Shown here: positions 43,599 through 52,715 of the stretch, piece after piece
Layout of the letters: each line of letters starts with the position of its first letter
How positions within the stretch are numbered: the first letter of the stretch is position 1
NCBI GenBank assembly: GCA_965662355.1
Contig: CBFIHP010000011.1
Coordinates: forward strand, 131,759-195,758
Source: GCA-2683825 sp965662355
GTDB lineage: Bacteria; Planctomycetota; UBA1135; GCA-002686595
Reading direction: 5' to 3'
Length of the DNA stretch: 64,000 nt
Made by a program: the position numbers and the translations under genes
Notes under the pieces: model-generated
What the model saw: only the letters and a program-made list of their open reading frames with translations
What the model was told of the DNA's origin: nothing
Database searches by the model: none

Positions 43599-45094
43599 AA
43601 CTCCGTCTCGAAGTCGGAGCTCTGGATGATGCGCGGACTGATGGCGAAGAGCACCGTTTGCTTTTCCTTCTGCTGGAAGGTCGAACGGAAGAGGTGCCCC
43701 AACCAGGGAATGTCGCCCAGGAACGGTACCTTGCTGACGATCTCCCGATCGCGGCTCTGACTGAGACCACCGATCACGAGGGTCTGGCCGGGTTCGAGGT
43801 AGACGACGGTTTCCGCGGTGCGGTATGCAATCTGGGGTGCGAAGAGCGCCTCGCCGTCGATGACCGCGACCAACGTGTTGCCTGTTTGCTGGGAACCGAT
43901 CAGCTTCACCTCGAGGGCCAGCGTCTTCGTACCGATGACGCGTGGCGAAACGAAGAGCTGGGTGCCCACCTTCTTGTAGACGACCGTCCCCGTGTTCCCC
44001 GCGGTCGTCACGTTCTTGATCTCGTAGAAGGGAATCTCGATGGTGCTGTCGATGCTGGCAACCCCGCCTGCACGCACCACGGTCTTGGGCTGCGAATCGA
44101 TCTGAACGTTGTCGAGGCTTTGAATCAGCTCGATCACGGCATCGAACTGAACCCCGTCCTGTAGCGCCCCCAGTACGGCGACGGCCTCCGAACCGCTGGA
44201 GAGGTTGGCCAGGTCGAAGTCGAGGCTCTGGACGAAATTGTCGGAGTCGAAAAGAAAGGCGGTGTTGACTCCGATGTCCGTCGTCTCGGACTCGGTGATC
44301 TCGATGATCTTCGCTTCCAGTTCGATCTGCGGCACGCCGGCCGAGGCGAAGAGGTTCAGAAAGTCCTCGAAGCTCTCCAGCAGGGCAAAGCTCGCCGTCA
44401 CGACCAGGATGTCCGCCAGGACGACCGCAGTCGCCGCTGCCGGTACGGGCTTCGAGAAGTCCGTGTAGTACTCCTGGTCCCACTTCTCGAGCAACTGCAA
44501 CTCGACGACGCTCGGATCCAGGGGCGGCACCTCGTTGCCCTTGACCCGCTGGCGAAAGGGAAACGGATCGAGTGCCGCCATCAACTCGAGCACCTTCGTG
44601 CCACGCCCCACAGGCATGGAGTAGGGCTTCGTGATGAAAGTCTCCTCACCCTCGGTGCGCAGAATGATACGCTCGCCGAATTGCAGGTAGGGGTTCTCGA
44701 GGATCTCCTCGACCCCTCCGGGAGGGTCTTCCTGCATGTGCTGCTGGATCTTCTCCAGCTGGGCACGCACGGCAGGATCGGCTGCGTTGGCCAAGGGCAT
44801 CGAGTCTCCCTTCAGGGGCTCGACATCGCTGCCCGAGCCAACCTGGCCCACCACGGGTGTGGCCCCGCCCTCGCGCATGCGCCGCGCGATCTCTTCCGTC
44901 GTCCCCTTGCCACGTACATCCTGCCCCTTGCGGGGGGCCAGACAGCCCGTGAGATCGAGGACGAAGACACCAAACCCGACCGCGAGTAGCGCATCGCGAA
45001 CCGCAAAGCGACTGTCGGTCCTAGCCTCGATTTCCGCCTGAGGGATCCCAGCGGTAGCGAATCGCATCGAGGCCTGCGAGCGCTTGAGGGACAA
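43595..45094 (-). CDS. Secretin (GspD/PilQ-like outer-membrane channel)
   Basis: 499 residues from a TTG start preceded by AGGAA 7 bases upstream; an in-frame ATG 27 bases downstream is the alternative. The N-terminus resembles a lipoprotein signal (FVLDLTGCLAP). Residues ~240-499 contain the secretin core: VPQIELEAKIIEI at the N3/secretin border, SQPKTVVRAGGVASI, GTQLFVSPRVIG, ALEVKLIGSQ, and the hallmark VYLEPGQTLVIGGL..KVPFLGDIPWLGHLFRS. It would form the outer-membrane gate of a type II or type IV pilus-like system. No other secretion genes are nearby, so the partner machinery is elsewhere. Confidence 0.9.
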   Translation of the reverse strand: MSLKRSQASMRFATAGIPQAEIEARTDSRFAVRDALLAVGFGVFVLDLTGCLAPRKGQDVRGKGTTEEIARRMREGGATPVVGQVGSGSDVEPLKGDSMPLANAADPAVRAQLEKIQQHMQEDPPGGVEEILENPYLQFGERIILRTEGEETFITKPYSMPVGRGTKVLELMAALDPFPFRQRVKGNEVPPLDPSVVELQLLEKWDQEYYTDFSKPVPAAATAVVLADILVVTASFALLESFEDFLNLFASAGVPQIELEAKIIEITESETTDIGVNTAFLFDSDNFVQSLDFDLANLSSGSEAVAVLGALQDGVQFDAVIELIQSLDNVQIDSQPKTVVRAGGVASIDSTIEIPFYEIKNVTTAGNTGTVVYKKVGTQLFVSPRVIGTKTLALEVKLIGSQQTGNTLVAVIDGEALFAPQIAYRTAETVVYLEPGQTLVIGGLSQSRDREIVSKVPFLGDIPWLGHLFRSTFQQKEKQTVLFAISPRIIQSSDFETEF

Positions 45095-45112
45095 GAGAAA
45101 TTTCCTGGTCGC

Positions 45113-45547
45113 TCAGAAGAGCTTCTTGACCGCGGCGGTAATGTCCGTGGCCTTCTTGGTGCCGGTGTGAGTGATCTTTTTCCACACGCCGCAGAGGCCC
45201 TTGTTGTCCTGAATTTTTTGACAGGACTTGGTGATCCGCGTCTTGGCCTTGTTGCGCAGAGCCTTGCCCTCCGCCGAGTTGGGATCGATGCCGTCCTTCT
45301 TGAGCTTCTTGATCTCGGGTGTCGCGTCCCACAGCTTGTCGTAGTCGACGACCCCGGGGCTCGAGATCTTGCGCACATCGGAGATGCCGCAGATGTTGTC
45401 GTCCTTGTCCGCGATCCACTTTTCCTCGACAACGTCTCCGCGGCTCGTCGACATTCCGGGCAGGGAACCAGCACTGGCGGGGATTGCGCCCAGAAGAACA
45501 AGGCATGAGACCGCGCAAACCATCCACATGGAGCTCCTCATCGTCAT
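45113..45547 (-). CDS. Small secreted protein of unknown function
   Basis: 144 residues from the ATG at 45547, supported by a strong GGAGG ribosome binding site at a normal distance. A signal peptide (MWMVCAVSCLVLLGAIPASAG) is followed by a lysine-rich mature part with three cysteines (NICGIS, KSCQK, GLCGVWK) and many charged residues. No family is recognised. The secretin gene starts 18 bases downstream on the same strand, so co-expression is likely and it may be a small partner or cargo of that channel; this is inference from position only. Confidence 0.72.
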   Translation of the reverse strand: MTMRSSMWMVCAVSCLVLLGAIPASAGSLPGMSTSRGDVVEEKWIADKDDNICGISDVRKISSPGVVDYDKLWDATPEIKKLKKDGIDPNSAEGKALRNKAKTRITKSCQKIQDNKGLCGVWKKITHTGTKKATDITAAVKKLF

Positions 45548-45859
45548 CCCTGCCTCCAATCTTTTGCTTTCACTGAGTGATTCCCCTCTTGCCTGCTGGG
45601 TTCTGCCGAACACCGGGCTGCCGTCCCGAGGATGGCTGATCGCAGCCGAGTCCCCGGAGCGAGCAGCTTCCCCGAAGCCCGCGTACCGGCTCCCCTTGGT
45701 CAGACTCTATGTCGGACATGCCATGCAGCGAACTAGGCTAGGTTGTTGTGAAACTTCGATCCCCCCTTTTCTTGCGAATCCGGTGTAAACCGAATGCTAA
45801 CAAGACGTTAGCGGCCCAGAATCGGGACTACAGGGGGAATCGAAAGTTTCTTCGGAGCA
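45548..45859. other. 312-base gap between pnp and the small secreted gene
   Basis: No gene supported. Two small inverted repeats lie here: CGGT/ACCG at 45781-45792 and GCTAAC/GTTAGC at 45796-45812. They are 48-80 bases downstream of the pnp stop, a place for mRNA 3'-end structure. The stretch nearer 45550-45700 should contain the promoter of the leftward small secreted gene and the secretin; no clear promoter motif was found. Confidence 0.45.
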
Positions 45860-47965
45860 CTATGCCTTGGCCAGGGCTTGGCGGTGGGACAGCTTGATCT
45901 TGCCCCGATCATCGACGTGGATCACGACCACTTCGATCTCGTCTCCAATCGAGACCACGTCCTCAACGCGCTCGATGTAACCCTCACCCAGTTCCGAGAT
46001 GTGGCACATGCCCTCGGTACCGGGAAGGATCTCGATGAAGGCACCGAAGTCCTTCGTGCTCTTCACCGTACCGGTGTAGCGGGAGCCGATGCTGGGCGTT
46101 TCCGTCATGGCCGAGATCGTGTCGAGACAGGCCTTGACGCGGGCCCGGTCCAGTCCCGAAACCGACACTTCGCCGTCCTCGGAAACCACGGCGATCTTGA
46201 CCTTGAACTGCTCTTGCAAGCCTCGGATGGTCCGGCCGCCGGGGCCGATCAGGAAACCGATCCGCTCCTGGGGAACGCGAACGAGCTCCATGGCGGGCGC
46301 GTAGTCGGAGATCTCGCTGGCAGGTCCGGGCACGGCCTCGAGCATCTTGCGCAGGATGTGAACGCGACCTTCCCGTGCCTGGGAAAGGGCCTCCTCGAGC
46401 AGAGCCCGCGTGACGCCCTCGATCTTGATGTCCATTTGCAGGGCAGTGATTCCCAGGCCCGAACCGGCGACCTTGAAGTCCATGTCGCCGTTGTGGTCCT
46501 CGGAGCCGAGGATGTCGGAGAGAATCGCCGTGCGATCTCCATCCTGCACCAGCCCCATGGCGATGCCCGCCACCGGCTGGGCGATCGGAACACCACCGAG
46601 CATCAGGGAGAGGCAACCACCGCAGACCGACGCCATCGAGGACGAGCCGTTGGATTCGAGGATCTCGGAGACGATGCGCATCGTGTAGGGGAACCGTTCG
46701 CGGTTCGGCAGCACCGGCATCAGGGCACGTTCGGCCAACATACCGTGACCGATCTCGCGTCGACCCGGGCCCATGATGCGGCGCGTCTCACCGACGCTGA
46801 AGGGCGGGAAGCTGTAGTGGAGGTAGAAGTTCTTTTTGTACTCCTCCTCGATGCCATCGATGATCTGCTCGTCGTCCGGCGTGCCCAGCGTCGTCGAGAC
46901 GATGGCCTGGGTTTCACCGCGGGTGAAGAGCGCCGAGCCGTGATGGCGGGCGATGAAGTTGGGCACGACGGTGATCTCACGGATCTCATCGCTGGCGCGA
47001 CCGTCGACCCGGCGACCCGAGAGGATCTCCTCACGCTCGACGGAAGAGTTCAGGTCGTGGAAGAGGTTCTTCACGGCCTTCGTGCGCGCGGCGAGCTCGT
47101 CCTTGAGCACGAAGCCCTCGGTCAGTTGCTCCAGGCAGGCCTTGCGAACCGCATTGACCGCGTCGTCGCGTTCGTGCTTGCCCTCGGTACGAATGGCGTC
47201 TTCCAGCTGGCCGCGGTAGGCATGCACGGCCGCTTCGAGCTCAGCATCGACCTCCGGCGGGTTGAATTCCATCTTCTCGTGGCCAGCGAGCTCGCGCAGC
47301 TCCTCGATGGCGGCGCAGATCGTCTTGATCTGGGTGTGGCCCAGTTCGAGGGCGTCGATCATCTCCTCCTCCGGCAGCTGATCCGCCGAAGCCTCGACCA
47401 TGACGACGGCGTCGCCGTGGCCGGCGACCACGAGGTCGAGCGAAGCCTCTTCGCGCTTCTGGGGGTCGGTGGGCAGCACGCAGAGGCTGTCACCGAGCTT
47501 GCCGATGCGCACGGCGCCGAGCGAACCCCGGAAGGGGATCGAGCTGATGTGCAGCGCCGCGAAGCTGGCGATCATGGCCAGGATGTCGGAGGGGTTCTCG
47601 CCGTCATAGCCGAACACGCGGCTCATGACCTGGACTTCCTGGCGGAAGCCGGAGGGGAACAGCGGCCGGATCGAGCGGTCGATCAGGCGCATGGTCAGGA
47701 TTTCCTTGGTCGTCGGGCGACCTTCGCGCTTGAAGAAGCCACCCGGGATCTTGCCGGCGGCGTCGGTCTTCTCGCGGTAGTCGACGGTCAACGGGAAGAA
47801 GTCCATGTCGTCGCGACCGGGCGAGGTGCACGCGGCGGCGAAGCATTGGGTCTCCCCCATACTGACCAGGACACTACCTTGGGCTTGGCGGGCAATCTGG
47901 CCCGTCTCGAGGACGAGGGTCCGTCCTCCGAGCTCGCATTCCACGCGGGCGTAGTTGTTACTCAT
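45860..47965 (-). CDS. pnp: Polynucleotide phosphorylase
   Basis: 701 residues from ATG beginning MSNNYARVE, the family length; an upstream extension is not conserved. Two RNase PH domains are present (first FAAACTSPGRDDMDFFPLTVDYREK and IDRSIRPLFP; second ITVVPNFIARHHGSALFTRGETQA and SDILGSEDHNGDMDFKVAG with the catalytic Asp), then a KH domain (IGFLIGPGGRTIRGLQEQF) and a C-terminal S1 domain (YTGTVKSTKDFGAFIEILPGTEGMCHISEL). It degrades RNA phosphorolytically 3' to 5' in the degradosome. Gene order rpsO-pnp is conserved as in many bacteria. The leader carries an unusual pentanucleotide repeat. Confidence 0.98.
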   Translation of the reverse strand: MSNNYARVECELGGRTLVLETGQIARQAQGSVLVSMGETQCFAAACTSPGRDDMDFFPLTVDYREKTDAAGKIPGGFFKREGRPTTKEILTMRLIDRSIRPLFPSGFRQEVQVMSRVFGYDGENPSDILAMIASFAALHISSIPFRGSLGAVRIGKLGDSLCVLPTDPQKREEASLDLVVAGHGDAVVMVEASADQLPEEEMIDALELGHTQIKTICAAIEELRELAGHEKMEFNPPEVDAELEAAVHAYRGQLEDAIRTEGKHERDDAVNAVRKACLEQLTEGFVLKDELAARTKAVKNLFHDLNSSVEREEILSGRRVDGRASDEIREITVVPNFIARHHGSALFTRGETQAIVSTTLGTPDDEQIIDGIEEEYKKNFYLHYSFPPFSVGETRRIMGPGRREIGHGMLAERALMPVLPNRERFPYTMRIVSEILESNGSSSMASVCGGCLSLMLGGVPIAQPVAGIAMGLVQDGDRTAILSDILGSEDHNGDMDFKVAGSGLGITALQMDIKIEGVTRALLEEALSQAREGRVHILRKMLEAVPGPASEISDYAPAMELVRVPQERIGFLIGPGGRTIRGLQEQFKVKIAVVSEDGEVSVSGLDRARVKACLDTISAMTETPSIGSRYTGTVKSTKDFGAFIEILPGTEGMCHISELGEGYIERVEDVVSIGDEIEVVVIHVDDRGKIKLSHRQALAKA

Positions 47966-47987
47966 CTTTTGTTTACTTCTCTTTCCT

Positions 47988-48020
47988 CTTGTCTTGTCTT
48001 GTCTTCTGTCTTGTCTTGTT
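47988..48020 (-). repeat. Pentanucleotide tandem repeat in the pnp leader
   Basis: On the + strand CTTGT units repeat almost without interruption from 47988 to 48020, i.e. GACAA/ACAAG units in the pnp message. The repeat lies 23-55 bases upstream of the pnp start and, with the following purine-rich stretch, makes an A/G-rich, probably unstructured leader. PNPase often controls its own leader, so a regulatory role is possible. Slippage-prone length is expected. Confidence 0.6.
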
Positions 48021-48191
48021 CGTTTCAATCTATCGGTCCGCTCGGTGTGCCGCCGTTCTGTGTCCCTCTGTGAACCCTGTCCCGCTCTTCGTGGACTCGA
48101 TGGGGGGGGACCTGGGCCGGAGGCGAATGCGCCCCCGACGACCCAGCTGCGGGTGTCTGGCACACCTCCTCGGTTTTCGCCGACCTCGAGG

Positions 48192-48461
48192 TCAGCGACG
48201 CAGTCCCAGACGCTGAACGATGGTCTGGTAGCGGGAGGGGTCGCGACGGCGCAGGTAACGCAGAAGCTTGCTGCGTTGACCGACCATCATCAGAAGGCCG
48301 CGTCGGGACGTGTAGTCCTTGCGATGGACCTTCAGGTGTTCCGTCAGGTTGCGAATGTGTTCTGTGAGGATCGCGACCTGAACCTCGGGCGAACCGGTGT
48401 CGCCCTTCTCGGTAGCGTACTCTTCGATGATGTCCTTCTTGCGCTCGGCAGTGATAGCCAT
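48192..48461 (-). CDS. rpsO: 30S ribosomal protein S15
   Basis: 89 residues, the exact family length, from ATG beginning MAITAERKK. Conserved segments are GDTGSPEVQVAILTEHIRNLTEHLKVH, KDYTSRRGLLMMVGQRSKLLRYL and the terminal YQTIVQRLGLRR. It binds 16S rRNA helix 20-22 early in 30S assembly. It precedes pnp by 226 bases on the same strand. A GGAG motif lies ~8 bases before the start. A 10-bp perfect palindrome (ACCTCGAGGT) follows the stop, similar in place to the terminator/processing region of other rpsO-pnp units. Confidence 0.98.
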   Translation of the reverse strand: MAITAERKKDIIEEYATEKGDTGSPEVQVAILTEHIRNLTEHLKVHRKDYTSRRGLLMMVGQRSKLLRYLRRRDPSRYQTIVQRLGLRR

Positions 48462-48552
48462 GGCTTGATCTCCGTTGTGACCGCCTGCGTTGGTCTACTT
48501 GCCTCGACCCGAGAGGAAGGTACTCCTGGGCGGAGGTGCGCTCCGACGGGCC

Positions 48553-48572
48553 TCCCGACCGACGGGTCGGGA
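48553..48572. promoter_or_regulatory. Hairpin upstream of rpsO
   Basis: TCCCGACC (48553-48560) and GGTCGGGA (48565-48572) form an 8-bp stem with a GACG tetraloop within the 264-base gap between rpsO and the upstream lipoprotein gene. No T-run follows, so it may be a leader element or a terminator for the upstream gene. Nothing else supported is seen in the gap. Confidence 0.4.
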
Positions 48573-48725
48573 TCGAAAGCCTGAACCGGAACTCGGCCAC
48601 GGAGGGTGTCGGAAAGACATCACCGAGGCCGGACCAGCCGCGCAGTGTAGTGTCCGGACCCGGGGAGAAGAACCCCCTGGCCCCAAGATCACCAGAGATG
48701 AGCCTCGCTGACGGGGGTCCGGGCC

Positions 48726-49337
48726 CTATTCCGCTCCGGAGGGCGGCTCTTGGGCGGCGACCGGGTCGCGCTCGGGCAAGCGGGACATGGCCAGGGCCGC
48801 GAAACGGCGAATGGCCTCGGGAATGAGCGTCGCCGAAGGCGTCGGCGGTCCGCGCCGGCCCTCGCTCAGATCGACCTCCTCGCGCAGGGTCGTGCTCCAG
48901 AGCACCGCGCCGGTCGTGTCCGCCCCTTCGAAGAGCACGACCTCGCCGCCGATCTCCACCTGACCCGAGGAGTAGAGCCGCGAGGGGTCGTAGTTCTCGA
49001 TCACGACCAGGAGCAGCGCATCCGGCAAGGGGGTGCCTCGGAAAGAGGCCTCCATCCAGTTCTGATCGACATATTTGGCCGCCAACGGGCTGTACATGCG
49101 ATCCACCAGGGCTTCTTCGAAGGCTGCGCGCATCAGATTGCGGGGGACGGAGTCTTTGCCGGTCTGATCCCGGACCGGGGCCACGGCCACGTCGGCGGGC
49201 TGGCGACGGGCGAGTAACTCGAGGTCGCCGCGAACCTCCCTCGTCGGCCCGAACTGGGTCGATTCACAGCCGGGAAGCCCGAGCAACAGGCAAAACCCGA
49301 GGAGAGACGTGCGGACGATGGAGCGGTGGTCGGTCAT
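48726..49337 (-). CDS. Putative lipoprotein of unknown function
   Basis: 203 residues from ATG beginning MTDHRSIVR, chosen because it yields a lipoprotein signal with lipobox LPGC at ~25; the longer frame would overlap the neighbouring gene. The mature part begins with a charged segment (REVRGDLELLARRQ), then PADVAVAPVRDQTGKDSVPRN and an amphipathic stretch FEEALVDRMYSPLAAKYVD, in the style of DUF799/GNA1162-like lipoproteins, but the match is not firm. It lies between the Big-domain lipoprotein and rpsO on the same strand. Confidence 0.7.
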   Translation of the reverse strand: MTDHRSIVRTSLLGFCLLLGLPGCESTQFGPTREVRGDLELLARRQPADVAVAPVRDQTGKDSVPRNLMRAAFEEALVDRMYSPLAAKYVDQNWMEASFRGTPLPDALLLVVIENYDPSRLYSSGQVEIGGEVVLFEGADTTGAVLWSTTLREEVDLSEGRRGPPTPSATLIPEAIRRFAALAMSRLPERDPVAAQEPPSGAE

Positions 49338-49408
49338 GGTGAGAGTCCTCACGGCCGATGCTAGCGTGCGATGCGGCGGGACCAAAGGGGCTACCGGGAA
49401 TGGGAGCG

Positions 49409-52400
49409 TTATTGGAGGGTGATGGACTGGGTTGCGGTCCGCGTGAAACGATCGTGGCGATTCAAGAGGTCCGACCAGAGGAAGGAGCTCAGGTTGGCCC
49501 CGGGGGACTGGAAACTCGCGATGTCCACATTGATCATGCCCAGGCTCAGGGGTGCGCTGATGAGGGCAGGCACGCGCAGAACCACGCTGGCCGCCCCCGC
49601 CGAGTCGACCCGCCACAGATTCCACTTGCGGCTCCCGTCGTCGAGCACGACCTGATACAGGCCTGTTTCCGGATCGGGAATCGAATTCGAGAGCTCGATG
49701 TTGAAGGGCAGTGAAACCGCAGCGCCCGGGGCCAGGAGCTGGGTCACATCGGGCAGAACGAACATCCCCGGGAACTCCGCAGCGAGGGGGCGCCGACCGC
49801 TCGCGTTGCCGGAGGTGTCGCGCACCTCGAAACGAACCCGGAGTCGATCCATGGCCAGGTCGTTCGAGCCCAGGAACCCGGCCCGCTCGAAGATCCCGGG
49901 ATAGACCGGGCGCACCTGCCACATCCCGCCCCCGAGATCGAACTGGGCGCCGGTGCTGACAACAAGCGGGCCCGTGGTGCCGGGGATCTCGACCTCGACC
50001 GTGACCCGGGGGCGTCCCGGAAGGGGGGTCATTAAATCGCCGTCCTCACCGAGCGGATCGCCCTCGAGATTCACGAGGTCGACCCCGTTGGTCATCGAGG
50101 CATCGAAGTCCACATCCGGAAAGACCATCGCCTGCTCGTCCGGGGCCTGGCCCGCCAGTAGATCCTCGATGGTGATCTGGCTGCTCAGCGTCGATCCGGC
50201 CACGACGCGATCCGTCGGGATTCGCAGATCGAAGGCGATCAGGAAGGCCTCGATCGCGCCCGGATCCGCGGCGTCGCGGGTGAAATCACCGGCGAAGAAA
50301 GCCTGGGCTCCAAACGAAAACGAGCGGATCGGTTCGGGGCCGAAAGCGCAGGCGAGCGCGGGGGCAGCCACGCACATGGCCGTATGAATCGCTCGATTGC
50401 CGGAGAAGAGAAAGCGCGTGTCGGAGACTACCGACTGGTCGTCCGGAATGTCCGCCGCCGCGTTCAGATCCGTGCTGGTGATCGTCCCCGACGCCAGCGA
50501 CGTGTCGTTGCCCGAAACGCGAAGAGGCAGTGAGATCCCCGTGTTCGTCATACCGTGCAACGTGAATAGGTCGTATCCGCCGAGATCCGCGGTGATCAGC
50601 GAGTCCGCCGCCGCTCCATTGAAACCGAGCGTCACGAGACCGTCGGGTCCGGTCGAGCCCGTGGAGAAGAGCGGATAGTTCACCCCATCCCCCATGTCGG
50701 AATGCACGAACACCGTGACCCCCGACAAGGGTTCGAAGGTCTCGGCGTCGTAGACCTCGATGTCGAAGGTCGTGCCGCCTGTGGTTCCGGTCCGCACCAC
50801 GCCCTTTTGTTCGAACCTACCCGTGATGGGGTCCGAGGGATTGAGGGCCGCGTCGTACGCGATCATCGTGAAGGTCGTGCTGCCGCCGGGCACGACCCCG
50901 AGGGGCACCGGTGCCGAGAGGAAACGACCACTGACCGCCCCGACGACGGTCGCGGGAGTTCCGGCCATTAACTCGTTCGTCATGCCCCGCGCCACCACTT
51001 CGACGGCGCGTACGTTTTCGCTGGCTTCGCCCCGGATCACGAGGTCGCGCGCATCGGAGCGCACGAGTGCCGTCGACCCCCCCGGGGGCAGGAGGTCGAG
51101 GACCTCCGGGCCCGTGGTGTCCAGCAAGACGCCTTCCTCGACCGTGATGGTGAACGGATTCGCGTCATACACCCGCATGGCCGATACCCGCGTCCCCCGC
51201 CGCAGGCGGAAAGCGATGTCCAGTACACCATCGGCGAAGCGGGGCTCGCCCGGAGCGATCAGGATCGGAAAGGCGGAGAGGCCCAGGATCGGGTTGTCCG
51301 GGTCCATGGCCATGTCGGGGATCTCGAAGCTGCCACGCACCGCGATGCGTTGCGTGAGATCGATGTTCTCGCCGAAGAGAAAGACGTCGACGAAATCGCC
51401 GATCATGGCGCCGCTCAAGGCCACTTGAACCATGAGCTCGTTCGTTCCGCCCTCGATGAGATTGGAAGAGCCGATGGCGTCGCTCGGGTCCGACAGGATC
51501 GTGCCTCCGAGCGGTACCGCCACAATGCCCGTGTCGAAGAAGAACTGCGTCGTCGGCAGGAAGGCATTGTCCGGGCCATCCTCGACGATGCGGTTGCCCG
51601 GGGGCGACAGCGTCACGCCGACCGTGACCGCATTGTCCAGTCCCGGCATCTGCGCGATGATCACCCGTGGTTCGGTCAACATCGCGCCGGGTACCCCCAC
51701 CGTCAGCGGACCGATGACGGGGTTCGTAACGCTCGTGCCACCGTTGTCGATGACGAACGAGTCCTCATCGACGGTGTCGACGTTCATCGGCCGATCGAAG
51801 ACGACGACAATGTCCCCAATCTCGTTCGCGTTGATCGAGTCCATGGGCGGATACATGGCGATGATTTGCGGCTCGGGCTCAAAGTCATCTACGATCGAGA
51901 AATTACTGAGCACCTCGCCCATCCCTTGCCCCGGCGGCGCGTCGGGATCCCCGATGTTGAGCTCGAGTGCCTGACCGGTAACATCGAGCGGGATGCCCCG
52001 CGCTCGGACCTGGTAGTCGCCGATCTCGATCTCCATCGGGGCAAAGGCCACGAAAACGCGCCCTTCCGCAACGAGCTGGCCACCCAGCGGAACACCGATC
52101 CCGGTCACGCCCCCGGAGATCGATACGAGCTCGAAGGCACCCGCCAGGGAGGTCGGCTGCATCGACTCGCTGAACACGATCACGATCGGCGTCGTCCCCG
52201 CCTGTTCCGAGGCGTTGGGAAACAGGCTCTGGATCTCGGGTTGCGCATCGTCGATCACCATGCCGGTGAACGGAGCCCCCGCGGGGTCGGCGGCGAGCCC
52301 GGTCCCGGATCCGGGGGAGCAGCCCGCGCTCGAGAAAACACAGGCGGCGTTGTCACCACACCCGCTGGTGAAGACCAGCCCGGCGAGGGCCAATGCGGCT

Positions 52401-52426
52401 GCGAGATAGCGGAGAATCGGGGACAC
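49409..52426 (-). CDS. Large lipoprotein with Big_5-like (Ig-like) domains
   Basis: 1005 residues from a GTG start (VSPILRYL) with AGAGGAAA as ribosome binding site; it gives the lipoprotein signal VFTSGC. At least two N-terminal repeats fit Big_5-type domains (TTPIVIVFSESMQPTSL and IGDIVVVFDRPMNVDTV with FxF and the Tyr/Phe turn). Further strand-rich segments follow, one with a carboxypeptidase-regulatory-like turn (TFDIEVYDAETFEPLSGVTVFVHSD). No catalytic motif. Probably a surface-anchored extended protein with adhesive or structural role. Its gene is divergent from the TPR gene pair. Confidence 0.82.
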   Translation of the reverse strand: MSPILRYLAAALALAGLVFTSGCGDNAACVFSSAGCSPGSGTGLAADPAGAPFTGMVIDDAQPEIQSLFPNASEQAGTTPIVIVFSESMQPTSLAGAFELVSISGGVTGIGVPLGGQLVAEGRVFVAFAPMEIEIGDYQVRARGIPLDVTGQALELNIGDPDAPPGQGMGEVLSNFSIVDDFEPEPQIIAMYPPMDSINANEIGDIVVVFDRPMNVDTVDEDSFVIDNGGTSVTNPVIGPLTVGVPGAMLTEPRVIIAQMPGLDNAVTVGVTLSPPGNRIVEDGPDNAFLPTTQFFFDTGIVAVPLGGTILSDPSDAIGSSNLIEGGTNELMVQVALSGAMIGDFVDVFLFGENIDLTQRIAVRGSFEIPDMAMDPDNPILGLSAFPILIAPGEPRFADGVLDIAFRLRRGTRVSAMRVYDANPFTITVEEGVLLDTTGPEVLDLLPPGGSTALVRSDARDLVIRGEASENVRAVEVVARGMTNELMAGTPATVVGAVSGRFLSAPVPLGVVPGGSTTFTMIAYDAALNPSDPITGRFEQKGVVRTGTTGGTTFDIEVYDAETFEPLSGVTVFVHSDMGDGVNYPLFSTGSTGPDGLVTLGFNGAAADSLITADLGGYDLFTLHGMTNTGISLPLRVSGNDTSLASGTITSTDLNAAADIPDDQSVVSDTRFLFSGNRAIHTAMCVAAPALACAFGPEPIRSFSFGAQAFFAGDFTRDAADPGAIEAFLIAFDLRIPTDRVVAGSTLSSQITIEDLLAGQAPDEQAMVFPDVDFDASMTNGVDLVNLEGDPLGEDGDLMTPLPGRPRVTVEVEIPGTTGPLVVSTGAQFDLGGGMWQVRPVYPGIFERAGFLGSNDLAMDRLRVRFEVRDTSGNASGRRPLAAEFPGMFVLPDVTQLLAPGAAVSLPFNIELSNSIPDPETGLYQVVLDDGSRKWNLWRVDSAGAASVVLRVPALISAPLSLGMINVDIASFQSPGANLSSFLWSDLLNRHDRFTRTATQSITLQ

Positions 52427-52715
52427 GGAGCGTTTCCTCTCGGGAACGGGAGCTTGGGGCGGGGAGCCGAAACTGCGGGACGGTCGGAAAGGTCGGGTAT
52501 TCCCCACCGTAGCGCAAGATCTCGGATCTTCCGCCTTTGATCCCCCGCACGAATTCCCTCGGGCACCCAAACCAACCTTCGAATCACGGCACGGGGCCAC
52601 GGAGCGATCCCGATCGCGGCTAGAATCCTCGATCCTTCTCCGATTGCTTTCCGCGCTGGCCTCTCGTTTGCTCGCGTGGATCCCAGCCGGGCAACACCCG
52701 CCCGCCGAGACCACC

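Noticed and set aside
45878..48073. 731-codon open frame antisense to pnp
   Set aside because: pnp is unambiguous and the antisense frame is a repeat-poor shadow without motifs.
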